DNA of 23,004 nt from an uncultured Collinsella sp. (GCA_958419975.1 CATZIG010000009.1:1-23004), one strand, 5' to 3'; counted from the stretch's first letter, positions 1 to 6,613 are shown. Translations and numbers: made by a program. Notes: generated from the sequence alone by a model not told the origin.

Positions 1-1
1 A

Positions 2-196
2 TTCGATGCACTCATGCGTCTTGAGGGCAAGGACGGCGGGGGCTCGATTCTCAAGGACCGTACCGACGTGGTGCTGGTCGAGGCGCGTGCCTACGAGCTG
101 TGGGATGTCGATACCGCAGAGGGACAGCGACGCATAACGGAGCATATCGCGGCCTGCTCGTATTTTGATCGCGTGGCCAACTGTATTAATCAATAA
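2..196 (+). CDS. MocA-like molybdenum cofactor nucleotidyltransferase, C-terminal fragment
   Basis: Only the last 64 codons are in the window; the frame is open to the left edge. The visible part has the layout of the C-terminus of MobA-like NTP-transferases: a stretch reading LEGKDGGGSIL, then a short VVLVEA strand, then WDVDTAEGQRRI, which corresponds to the family's DIDTPEDL-type ending. MocA/YgfJ proteins add CMP or a related nucleotide to the molybdenum cofactor for hydroxylases of the xanthine dehydrogenase type. The stop lies 8 bases before the hyuA start and overlaps its ribosome binding site, so the two are very likely co-transcribed. The neighbouring yqeC, yqeB and xdhC support this reading. 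The assignment rests on a short tail and on context, so another nucleotidyltransferase is possible. Confidence 0.55.
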   Translation, partial: FDALMRLEGKDGGGSILKDRTDVVLVEARAYELWDVDTAEGQRRITEHIAACSYFDRVANCINQ

Positions 197-204
197 GGAG
201 CAAC

Positions 205-1572
205 ATGATCATCATCAAAAACGGCGCGCTCGTGACGCCCCAGGGGCTTCGCCGCGCCGATCTTGCCATGGAGGGCGACAAGATTGTGCGGATTGCCGCG
301 GCGATTGAGCCGGCCGAGGGCGATACCGTCGAGGACGCCGCGGGCTGCTGGGTGTTTCCCGGCTTTATCGACGGCCACACGCACATGCAGTGCTGGACTG
401 GCATGGATTGGACAGCCGATAGCTTTGAAACCGGCACGCGTGCGGCTGCCTGCGGCGGTACGACGACCATCGTGGACTACGCGACGGCTGATCGCGGCGT
501 GACCATGCCCGATGCCTTGGCCGAGTGGCATCGCCGTGCCGACGGAACCTGCACGGCCAACTACGCCTTTCATATGGCACTCGCCGAGTGGAATGAACGC
601 AACCGCGCCGATCTTTCGGCTATGCGCGAGGCGGGCGTATCGTCGTTTAAGACCTACTTTGCCTACGATCATTTGCGCCTGGACGATGCCGAGACGCTCG
701 AGGTGCTCGAGGAGCTCAAGCGTATTGGCGGCATACTGTGCGTGCATTGCGAGAACGGTACGCTGGTGAATGAGCTGCAGAAGCGCGTGTACGAGCAGGG
801 GATTCATGGGCCCGAGGGGCATGCGCTCAGCCGCCCGGACGTGTGTGAGGCCGAAGCCGTGAGCCGCCTGCTGTATCTGGCGCACCTGGCCGTCGACGCC
901 CCAGTCAACGTGGTGCACCTTTCGACCAAGTTGGGGCTCGGGGCCATTCGTGCTGCCAAAGCGCGCGGGCAGAAGAATATCTATGTCGAGACCTGCCCCC
1001 AATATCTGATGCTTGACGACACCTGCTATCTGGAGCAGGGCGAGGACGGCTTTGCGGGCGCCAAGTACGTGATGAGCCCGCCGCTGCGCCATGCCGGTGA
1101 CCGTGCGGCACTGCGCGAGGCGCTTGTGGCCGGCGAGATCGATACGATTGCGACCGATCATTGCAGCTTTAACCTGCACGGGCAAAAGGACCGCGGGCGC
1201 GACGATTTCCGCGCGATTCCCAACGGCGGGCCCGGCGTGGAGCATCGTCCCGTCGCGATTGCCACGAGCTTTGAGGGACAGCTGGGACCCGAGGACCTCT
1301 GCCGCTTGATGAGCGAGAACCCGGCGCGCGTGTTTGGCATGTACCCGCGCAAGGGCTGTCTTGCCGAGGGTGCCGATGCCGACGTGTGCGTGTGGGATCC
1401 TTGCGCGCGTTGGACGATCAGCGCCGCGACACAGCATCAGGCCGTGGACTACACGCCGCTCGAGGGCTTTGAGGCACATGGCCGCGCCAAGGCCGTGTTT
1501 GTGAACGGCGTGCTGGCGGCACGCGACGGCGAGCCCACCGGAGCCCAGCCCGGCCGCTACGTCCCCCGCTAG
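205..1572 (+). CDS. hyuA: Dihydropyrimidinase / D-hydantoinase family cyclic amidohydrolase
   Basis: This 455-residue protein has the length and fold signature of cytosolic dihydropyrimidinases, which hydrolyse the ring amide of dihydropyrimidines or hydantoins. The binuclear metal site can be read directly: GFIDGHTHMQ (His58, His60), SFKTYF (Lys149, the likely carboxylated bridging lysine), CVHCEN (His181), NVVHLST (His238) and ATDHCSF (Asp318). The C-terminal CVWDP and AVFVNG segments form the usual beta-sandwich return. ATG 205 follows a good AAGGAG site. It is the second gene of a unit with the mocA-like fragment. Next to yqeB/yqeC/xdhC this matches the gene content of the E. coli yge/xdh purine-catabolism cluster, so a ureide or hydantoin substrate is more likely than uracil. 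The exact substrate cannot be read from sequence; allantoinase or phenylhydantoinase are alternatives. Confidence 0.85.
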   Translation: MIIIKNGALVTPQGLRRADLAMEGDKIVRIAAAIEPAEGDTVEDAAGCWVFPGFIDGHTHMQCWTGMDWTADSFETGTRAAACGGTTTIVDYATADRGVTMPDALAEWHRRADGTCTANYAFHMALAEWNERNRADLSAMREAGVSSFKTYFAYDHLRLDDAETLEVLEELKRIGGILCVHCENGTLVNELQKRVYEQGIHGPEGHALSRPDVCEAEAVSRLLYLAHLAVDAPVNVVHLSTKLGLGAIRAAKARGQKNIYVETCPQYLMLDDTCYLEQGEDGFAGAKYVMSPPLRHAGDRAALREALVAGEIDTIATDHCSFNLHGQKDRGRDDFRAIPNGGPGVEHRPVAIATSFEGQLGPEDLCRLMSENPARVFGMYPRKGCLAEGADADVCVWDPCARWTISAATQHQAVDYTPLEGFEAHGRAKAVFVNGVLAARDGEPTGAQPGRYVPR

Positions 1573-1592
1573 CAGCAAAGATGCCGTGTCCC

Positions 1593-1671
1593 CTCCTCAG
1601 TTGCGGTGAAATACGGACTGTTTGCGGCCGTCGGGCGGCCAAACAGTCCGTATTTCACCGCAACTGAGGAG
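1593..1671. repeat. Palindromic intergenic repeat, copy 1 (67-bp core 1599-1665)
   Basis: Arms 1599-1623 and 1641-1665 are perfect reverse complements of 25 bp around a 17-nt centre. The arm begins AGTTGCGGTGAAATACGGAC. In this copy the pairing continues outward for six more bases (CTCCTC/GAGGAG), giving a 31-bp perfect stem. It lies between the convergent ends of hyuA (stop 1572) and yqeC (stop 1682). It may therefore act as a bidirectional transcription stop, although neither side carries a proper T-tract. A second copy lies at 4384-4450. Confidence 0.9.
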
Positions 1672-1681
1672 ATGGGGCCGG

Positions 1682-2416
1682 CTACTTGAGGCTGCTGGCG
1701 ACGACGGGGTGGTCGAGAGCTGCCTCGAAGCGGTCGCCCATCGTGGGGTCGCTGAGCGTGTCGACTTGGTTGAGCATGATGCGGGCATTGTTGAGGTTCA
1801 GCATCCGCAGCTCGGCATTGAGCACCTGGGCGACGCGCTCTGGGGTGGCAGTGTCGGTGAGCTCGCAGCCGCAACGCTCGCAAAAGAGCTCGGGGCGGTG
1901 GACAACCTCGGCGACGGGTTTGCCCAGTCCCGAGGTGCCGACGACCCAGACAACGTTTGCCGTGGCGGCGGGAATTACCGGCTCCCAGGCGGCATGCGCC
2001 TTGAGCGGGAGTCGCTTGCTACCGTCTGCCTCGGCCAACACATAGTCAAAGCGCTGTGCCAGCTCGCCGAGTGGCTCGGCGGGGGCGGAGAGCTTGCCTG
2101 TCTCCGGGTCCAAGATGCCTGCCTGGCAGATGCCTCCGCGTGCAAGCCCCGCGCAGGCCTCGCAGGTGCAGCCTGGGGCGTGTGGGGCACCTGGCTTCCA
2201 AGGCGCGGCGTCCAGGCGACGATTCGACCCGTCCCATGGCACGCCGGCAACGGGAAGCATATGCGTGGTGGTGCAGAGGAGCACGCGGCCGCCAGCGCGC
2301 ATAAGCTCAAGGCCGAGCGTCTTTAGCAAGGTCGACTTGCCGCCGCTGCCGATAATCGCGGTAATGCCCGGCTCGATCCTGAGCGCCGAGGCAAGATTGC
2401 CGCTAACCGTTTCCAT
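1682..2416 (-). CDS. yqeC: Selenium-dependent molybdenum cofactor biosynthesis protein YqeC
   Basis: This 244-residue P-loop protein matches the YqeC family of putative NTPases found with selenium-dependent molybdenum hydroxylases. Visible signatures are the Walker A-like loop GSGGKST (residues 23-29), CTTTHM (48-53), and AEADGSKRLPLKAHAAWEPV (128-147), which is diagnostic for the family. ATG 2416 starts just before the P-loop at the normal distance. It is transcribed away from yqeB, and its end converges on hyuA with a palindrome between them. It carries two cysteine groups, at 83/85/88/97 (CTCEAC then C97) and 179/182/184 (CERCGC), which look like a possible metal site. The biochemical role is not established for the family; a part in delivering labile selenium to the cofactor is inferred from co-occurrence. 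Confidence 0.82.
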   Translation of the reverse strand: METVSGNLASALRIEPGITAIIGSGGKSTLLKTLGLELMRAGGRVLLCTTTHMLPVAGVPWDGSNRRLDAAPWKPGAPHAPGCTCEACAGLARGGICQAGILDPETGKLSAPAEPLGELAQRFDYVLAEADGSKRLPLKAHAAWEPVIPAATANVVWVVGTSGLGKPVAEVVHRPELFCERCGCELTDTATPERVAQVLNAELRMLNLNNARIMLNQVDTLSDPTMGDRFEAALDHPVVASSLK

Positions 2417-2518
2417 CTGTTCACCGCCGTATAATACTGTGATAATAAATAATCATCAGAGTAGCGGTCGAACCGCTTTTGCTCTGCTCAAACCGTAGCA
2501 CAGGGAGGTGCCCCGGGA
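2417..2518. promoter_or_regulatory. Divergent yqeC/yqeB control region
   Basis: The 102 bases between the two start codons include an AT-rich core unlike the surrounding GC-rich DNA. A perfect TATAAT lies at 2430-2435 on the plus strand, and the same core offers TATTAT on the minus strand for yqeC. I cannot place a good -35 box for either. A small hairpin, AGCGGT-CGA-ACCGCT at 2463-2477, is followed by TTT and sits in the yqeB leader. GGGAGG at 2503-2508 is the likely yqeB ribosome binding site. Confidence 0.45.
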
Positions 2519-3313
2519 ATGCTCGTTTATGTTCGCGGCGCCGGCGATATCGCCACGGGTGTCGCCGCTCGCTTGGTGCGCGCCGGCGTGTCGGTCGTTA
2601 TGGCCGATATCGCGGTTCCCACGTGCATCCGCCGCACAATCAGTTTTTGCGAGGCTATTCGCCTGGGCGAGGTCCAGGTCGAGGGCATTCGCGCTCGCTT
2701 GGCGCAGACGCCGGCAGAGGCGCTCGAGATTACCCAAGCGGGGGATGTTGCCGTCGTGGTGGACCCTCAGGCCAAGATGCTCGATGAGCTTAAACCCGCG
2801 GCTGTGGTCGACGCGATTCTGGCCAAGCGCAACCTGGGCACCACGCGCGACATGGCGCCTACCGTCATCGCCGTGGGGCCGGGCTTTACCGCGCCGGTCG
2901 ATTGCGACGCCGTGGTCGAGACCATGCGCGGGCATTTCCTGGGCCGTGTCATTACCCAAGGTTCACCCCAGCCCAACACGGGCGTGCCGGGCATTATCGC
3001 TGGCTATGGCAAAGAGCGTGTTATCCACAGCCCCGCCGCCGGCGTGTTTCGGTCCGACCGCGCAATCGGCGACATCGTGCGCGCCGGAGACGTGATTGGC
3101 TACGCGGGCGATACGCCCATGCGCACGCAGATCGATGGCTGTCTGCGCGGGCTTTTGGCGAACGGCGTGCAGGTGACTGAGGGCTTTAAATGCGCCGATG
3201 TCGATCCGCGCGGCGATGCCAGCTATATCAACTACATTTCGGACAAGGCGACGTCGGTCGGCGGCGGCGTGCTCGAGGCACTCGCTATGCTCACCGATAT
3301 CTTTAGAGGATAG
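2519..3313 (+). CDS. yqeB: Selenium-dependent molybdenum hydroxylase system protein YqeB (EF2563 family)
   Basis: This 264-residue protein begins with VRGAGDIATGVAARLVRAG, the Rossmann-like N-terminus typical of the YqeB/EF2563 family. It continues with VPTCIRRTISFCEA, the segment that pairs with it in this family. Later TVIAVGPGFTAP and HFLGRVITQG also match family landmarks. The family co-occurs with selenium-containing molybdenum hydroxylases and is thought to help build the Se-labile cofactor; its chemistry is not known. ATG 2519 follows a GGGAGG site. The stop is 9 bases before the xdhC start, so yqeB and xdhC form one transcription unit, and the divergent yqeC probably shares its control region. 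Function is assigned from family and context. Confidence 0.85.
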   Translation: MLVYVRGAGDIATGVAARLVRAGVSVVMADIAVPTCIRRTISFCEAIRLGEVQVEGIRARLAQTPAEALEITQAGDVAVVVDPQAKMLDELKPAAVVDAILAKRNLGTTRDMAPTVIAVGPGFTAPVDCDAVVETMRGHFLGRVITQGSPQPNTGVPGIIAGYGKERVIHSPAAGVFRSDRAIGDIVRAGDVIGYAGDTPMRTQIDGCLRGLLANGVQVTEGFKCADVDPRGDASYINYISDKATSVGGGVLEALAMLTDIFRG

Positions 3314-3322
3314 AAGGCGGCA

Positions 3323-4366
3323 ATGGAAAAGCTCGATGTTGTGAATGCGGCGCTTGTCGCCCTGCGTGCTGGCGAGACGTGCGAGCTCGTGGTCGTGGCC
3401 GGCACGGCGGGGTCGTCACCGCGCGGTGTGGGCGCATGGATGGCCGTCTTTGCCGATGGCAGCCAGGCGGGCACTATCGGCGGCGGCAAGATTGAGCTCT
3501 TTGCGCTGGATGAGGCGCGAGAGCTGCTGGCCGCGGGGCAGTCGCGTCTGGTCCGCTACACCATGGGCGGCGAGAACTCCGATACCGGCATGATCTGCGG
3601 CGGAGCCATCTGCCTGTGCTATCTGCATCTGGATGCGACCCAGGCACCGTTGTTTCAGGAAATTGCCGACGTCTTGGTCTATCGGCGCATCGGCGACTTC
3701 GTCATCGACTTTGAGCCGTTTATCGCGAGCGCGCTCGAGGGCGATGTGGCCGAGTACCATGGCGAGGCATCGCGCCATACCATTGCCGGCTGCCCCGGGC
3801 TTTCGCTGGTGGAGGAGGGGAGTAAGGTCACCTACACCAACGCGGCCTCTGAGATTCCCGCGGCGCACATCGAGACGCTCTGCCCCGAGGGCCTGACCTA
3901 CATCTTTGGCTGCGGCCACGTGGGCGCCGCGACGGCGCGGGTGCTCACGGCGGCGGGCTTTGCCGTCGTGGCCTGCGACGACCGTCCCGGCACGCTGACC
4001 CCCGATTGGGTGCCCGGTGTCTACGACCGTCGTCTGGTCGACTACAAGAACCTGAGCAAGCAGTGCCCCATCGGCCCGCGCGACTTGGTGGTCGTGGCCA
4101 CGGCAGGCCACAAGTCCGATATCGACGTGGTGATTCAGGCCATGCGTGCCAAGCCTGCCTACCTGGGCTGTCTGGGTTCGCGTCGCAAGACGGCCTTTGT
4201 GCGTGCCCGCCTGGAGCAGGAAGGCTTTACACAGGACCAGATCGACGAGCTGCACCTTCCGATCGGCGTTGCCATCGAGGCCGAGGACCCCGAGGAGATC
4301 GCCATCTCCATCGCCGCCGAGATGATCCACCTGCGCCGCACCAAACTCGTCCCCCGCAAGCGCTAA
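3323..4366 (+). CDS. xdhC: XdhC/CoxI family molybdenum hydroxylase maturation factor
   Basis: This 347-residue protein shows both XdhC domains. The N-terminal part has GSSPRGVGAWMAV (30-42), GTIGGGKIE (50-58) and GMICGG (89-94); in characterised XdhC proteins a cysteine of this kind takes part in sulfurated-cofactor handling. The C-terminal NAD-type Rossmann domain starts at YIFGCGHVGAATA (193-205), and YLGCLGSRRK (280-289) and LPIGVAIEAEDPEEIAI follow. XdhC binds the molybdenum cofactor and assists its sulfuration before insertion into xanthine dehydrogenase-like enzymes in the cytoplasm. Here, beside yqeB/yqeC, it probably serves a selenium-dependent hydroxylase whose genes are outside the window. 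It is followed after 17 bases by the second palindrome. Confidence 0.85.
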   Translation: MEKLDVVNAALVALRAGETCELVVVAGTAGSSPRGVGAWMAVFADGSQAGTIGGGKIELFALDEARELLAAGQSRLVRYTMGGENSDTGMICGGAICLCYLHLDATQAPLFQEIADVLVYRRIGDFVIDFEPFIASALEGDVAEYHGEASRHTIAGCPGLSLVEEGSKVTYTNAASEIPAAHIETLCPEGLTYIFGCGHVGAATARVLTAAGFAVVACDDRPGTLTPDWVPGVYDRRLVDYKNLSKQCPIGPRDLVVVATAGHKSDIDVVIQAMRAKPAYLGCLGSRRKTAFVRARLEQEGFTQDQIDELHLPIGVAIEAEDPEEIAISIAAEMIHLRRTKLVPRKR

Positions 4367-4383
4367 TCGCATCCCCACCAATA

Positions 4384-4450
4384 AGTTGCGGTGAAATACG
4401 GACTGTTTAAGCCTGTTAGGCCGCCAAACAGTCCCTATTTCACCGCAACT
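4384..4450. repeat. Palindromic intergenic repeat, copy 2
   Basis: The left arm, 4384-4408, is identical over all 25 bases to that of copy 1. The right arm, 4426-4450, differs by one base (C at 4435), which produces a single C-C mismatch in the stem. The centre is again exactly 17 nt but only 10 of 17 bases match copy 1. It can form GCCT/AGGC (4411-4414 with 4418-4421). The right arm is followed by GCTTTTTGG, so on the plus strand this copy resembles a terminator for xdhC. It stands at the boundary where the ribosomal operon begins. Confidence 0.9.
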
Positions 4451-4511
4451 GCTTTTTGGGATCCATTTGTGCGGGGGAGTTGTGGAGTTGTGCAGGCAGA
4501 CGAGGTTTTTC

Positions 4512-4540
4512 TGGAAATACGCTCCCGATGCGCGTATAGT
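4512..4540 (+). promoter_or_regulatory. Candidate promoter for the rplE-led ribosomal operon
   Basis: TATAGT at 4535-4540 is a good -10 box. It lies 17 bases from TGGAAA at 4512-4517, a weak -35 box (4 of 6 matches). No coding sequence lies between the upstream palindrome and rplE, so a promoter is needed somewhere in this stretch and this is the best candidate I see. Confidence 0.45.
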
Positions 4541-4677
4541 ACCGATTGTTTTGTCGGCTCCTGCTGCGTCGAGTCCAAACCGCAAAATGCCATGAGCGGC
4601 GCGGATGCAGCCAGGAGGCACGAGGACAACCCATCGTGGCCACGCCCCGTGCTTAAAACCCCAAGAAGGAGTGAACA
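4541..4677 (+). promoter_or_regulatory. Non-coding 5' leader of rplE
   Basis: The gap between xdhC and rplE is 311 bases. It holds the second palindrome, the candidate promoter and this leader of about 130 nt. A stem can form from 4618-4625 and 4645-4652 (GCACG-a-GG with CC-c-CGTGC). Its loop contains the self-complementary CGTGGCCACG at 4635-4644. AAGAAGGA at 4663-4670 is the rplE ribosome binding site. I see no trace of a degraded rplX reading frame here. Confidence 0.35.
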
Positions 4678-5235
4678 ATGGCAGAAGAGAAGTATGTGCC
4701 GCGTCTGAAGACCAAGTACAACAACGAGGTCAAGCAGCAGCTTCAGGACAAGTTCCAGTACGAGAACGTCATGATGATCCCCAAGTTTGAGAAGATCGTC
4801 GTGAACATGGGTGTCGGCGAGGCCGCTACCGATTCCAAGGCCATCGACGGTGCCGTGCGCGACCTGCGCGCCATCACCGGCCAGCAGCCGATGATCACCC
4901 GTGCCCGTAAGTCCATCGCTACCTTCCGCCTGCGCGCTGGTATGCCGATCGGCTGCAAGGTTACCCTGCGTGGCGACCGTATGTGGGAGTTCTTCGATCG
5001 TCTGACCTCCGTCGCGATCCCCCGTATCCGCGACTTCCGCGGCATCTCCGCCAAGAGCTTCGACGGCCGTGGTAACTTCTCCATGGGCGTCACCGAGCAG
5101 CTCATCTTCCCCGAGATCGACTTCGATTCCGTCGATCACCAGCGTGGTATGGACATCACTTTCGTGACCACCGCCAACACCGATGAGGAGGCCAAGGCCC
5201 TTCTGGACGCCTTCGGTTTCCCGTTCAAGAAATAG
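4678..5235 (+). CDS. rplE: 50S ribosomal protein L5
   Basis: At 185 residues it has the usual bacterial L5 length. The segment KIVVNMGVGEAATDSKAIDG and the later ITRARKSIATFRLRAGMPIG and RDFRGISAKSFDGRGNFSMG are typical of L5, which binds 5S rRNA and the P-site tRNA side of the central protuberance. The ATG follows AAGAAGGA by 7 bases. In nearly all bacteria rplE follows rplN and rplX; here it is the first gene of the block, behind its own leader and a palindrome, which is unusual. rpsN follows after 79 bases. Confidence 0.97.
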   Translation: MAEEKYVPRLKTKYNNEVKQQLQDKFQYENVMMIPKFEKIVVNMGVGEAATDSKAIDGAVRDLRAITGQQPMITRARKSIATFRLRAGMPIGCKVTLRGDRMWEFFDRLTSVAIPRIRDFRGISAKSFDGRGNFSMGVTEQLIFPEIDFDSVDHQRGMDITFVTTANTDEEAKALLDAFGFPFKK

Positions 5236-5250
5236 GTTCACCTGCCCTAA

Positions 5251-5280
5251 AAGCGCCGTTTCCACAAGGGAGCGGCGCTT
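5251..5280 (+). promoter_or_regulatory. Intra-operon stem-loop between rplE and rpsN
   Basis: AAGCGCCG (5251-5258) pairs perfectly with CGGCGCTT (5273-5280) around a 14-nt loop. No T-tract follows, so it is more likely an mRNA processing, stability or attenuation element than a full terminator. Confidence 0.45.
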
Positions 5281-5314
5281 GGGGCGAACAATACTCTATG
5301 TGAGGAGGATATAA

Positions 5315-5500
5315 GTGGCTAAGACATCGATGATCGTCAAGTGCAATCGCAAGCAGAAGTTCTCTACTCGTGAGTACACGCGCTGCCAGCGCTGCGGCCG
5401 TCCGCACTCTGTGTACCGCAAGTTCGGCCTGTGCCGTGTCTGCTTCCGTGAGCTTGCACTCAAGGGCGAGCTTCCCGGCGTTAAGAAGGCCAGCTGGTAA
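5315..5500 (+). CDS. rpsN: 30S ribosomal protein S14, zinc-binding type (type Z)
   Basis: This is the short, 61-residue form of S14 with an intact zinc ribbon: Cys24-x2-Cys27 and Cys40-x2-Cys43 (RCQRCG and LCRVCF). S14 assembles into the head of the 30S subunit. The start is GTG 5315, placed 5 bases after GAGGAGGA; it gives the conserved (M)AKTSMIVK N-terminus. It sits between rplE and rpsH as in other spc operons. Because this is the zinc-dependent form, a zinc-free paralogue may exist elsewhere in the genome, but none is visible here. Confidence 0.96.
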   Translation: MAKTSMIVKCNRKQKFSTREYTRCQRCGRPHSVYRKFGLCRVCFRELALKGELPGVKKASW

Positions 5501-5555
5501 GTCACTACCAGCGTTTCAAGCATCCGTTTGGAACAGGGAAAACGCGCTAGTTAGG

Positions 5556-5578
5556 CTTTGCCGTTAAGGGCGGCGAAG
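5556..5578 (+). promoter_or_regulatory. Intra-operon stem-loop between rpsN and rpsH
   Basis: CTTTGCCG (5556-5563) pairs with CGGCGAAG (5571-5578), with one G-U wobble and a 7-nt loop. It lies in the 119-base gap before rpsH and has no T-tract. Confidence 0.35.
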
Positions 5579-5619
5579 AACCAAGAGCACGTGTTCATCA
5601 AGAACGAAGGAGAATCTGT

Positions 5620-6018
5620 ATGAACCTTACAGACCCGATCGCAGATATGCTTACGCGCATCCGTAACGCTAACTCTGTGAACAAGGCCACGGTCTCCATG
5701 CCGAGCAGCAAGAAGCTCGTCGAGATCGCTCGTGTTCTGCACGAGGAGGGCTACATCGAGGGCTACGATGTCGAGGACACCGTTCCCCAGAAGACTCTGC
5801 ACATCACGCTTAAGTATGGTCCCAAGAAGGCTAAGGTCATCAACGGCATCCGCCGCATTTCCAAGCCGGGCCTGCGTAAGTACACCGGCGTTGCCGACAT
5901 GCCCCGCGTCCGCGGTGGCCTTGGTACCGCCATTATTTCCACCAGCCATGGCGTCATGACCGACCGCGATGCTCGCAAGCACAACGTCGGCGGCGAGATC
6001 ATCGCTTACGTCTGGTAA
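5620..6018 (+). CDS. rpsH: 30S ribosomal protein S8
   Basis: The 132-residue product starts MNLTDPIADMLTRIRNAN, the standard S8 N-terminus, and ends STSHGVMTDRDARKHNVGGE plus a short tail, the conserved rRNA-binding end. S8 binds helix 21 of 16S rRNA early in 30S assembly and in some bacteria represses its own operon by binding mRNA near rplE. Whether that loop exists here cannot be told. The ATG follows GAAGGAG. Order rpsN-rpsH-rplF is canonical. Confidence 0.97.
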   Translation: MNLTDPIADMLTRIRNANSVNKATVSMPSSKKLVEIARVLHEEGYIEGYDVEDTVPQKTLHITLKYGPKKAKVINGIRRISKPGLRKYTGVADMPRVRGGLGTAIISTSHGVMTDRDARKHNVGGEIIAYVW

Positions 6019-6051
6019 TTCGCTCGGTAGGTAGAAGGAAAGGAGATCACC

Positions 6052-6588
6052 GTGTCTCGTATCGGTAATAAGCCTGTCCAGATTCCCGCCGGAGTCGAAG
6101 TGGCAGTCAACGGCAACAACGTTGTCGTCAAGGGCCCCAAGGGCCAGCTCGAGCTCGATGTCTTTGAGAAGCTCGCTATCAACGTCGAGGACAACGTCCT
6201 CACCGTTTCCCGTCCCGACGACGAGCGTGAGACCCGTGCCCGCCACGGCCTCACCCGCGCCCTCATCCACAACATGGTTGTCGGCGTTTCCGAGGGCTTC
6301 GAGAAGAAGCTCGAGCTCGCCGGCGTCGGTTACCGCGTGCAGCAGAAGGGTAAGAACCTCGAGTTCTCCCTGGGCTTCTCGCACCCCGTGATCGTCGAGG
6401 CTCCCGAGGGCATTACCTTCGAGGTTCCCGACAACACCCACGTGAACGTCAAGGGTATCAACAAGCAGCAGGTCGGTCAGATCGCCGCTGAGATTCGCGG
6501 TCATCGTCCTCCCGAGCCTTACAAGGGCAAGGGTATCCACTACGTTGGCGAGCACATCCGCCGCAAGCTGGGTAAGGCCGCCAAGTAG
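6052..6588 (+). CDS. rplF: 50S ribosomal protein L6
   Basis: The 178-residue protein starts at GTG 6052 after AAAGGAGAT and reads (M)SRIGNKPVQIPAGVEV, the usual L6 opening. The C-terminal GKGIHYVGEHIRRKLGKAAK region matches the conserved GKGIRY-x-E-x2-RRK-x-GK signature of L6. L6 lies near the GTPase-associated region of the 50S subunit and contacts the sarcin-ricin loop. Length is normal. It is followed by a 75-base gap holding a stem-loop, then rplR. Confidence 0.97.
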   Translation: MSRIGNKPVQIPAGVEVAVNGNNVVVKGPKGQLELDVFEKLAINVEDNVLTVSRPDDERETRARHGLTRALIHNMVVGVSEGFEKKLELAGVGYRVQQKGKNLEFSLGFSHPVIVEAPEGITFEVPDNTHVNVKGINKQQVGQIAAEIRGHRPPEPYKGKGIHYVGEHIRRKLGKAAK

Positions 6589-6613
6589 TCGTAACCGACT
6601 CACTCGCATAAGA

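Noticed and set aside
190..1578. Long open frame on the minus strand opposite hyuA (462 codons)
   Set aside because: It mirrors a well-recognised hydantoinase with an intact metal site, has no recognisable motif, and is the kind of antisense frame expected in GC-rich DNA.
1622..2326. Plus-strand frame opposite yqeC (234 codons)
   Set aside because: It begins inside palindrome copy 1 and is antisense to a protein with a P-loop and the YqeC signature.
4391..4708. Plus-strand frame starting in palindrome copy 2 and running into rplE (105 codons)
   Set aside because: It is a translation of the palindrome and the non-coding leader and overlaps the rplE start in another frame; such frames from this repeat are likely to be misannotated as hypothetical proteins.
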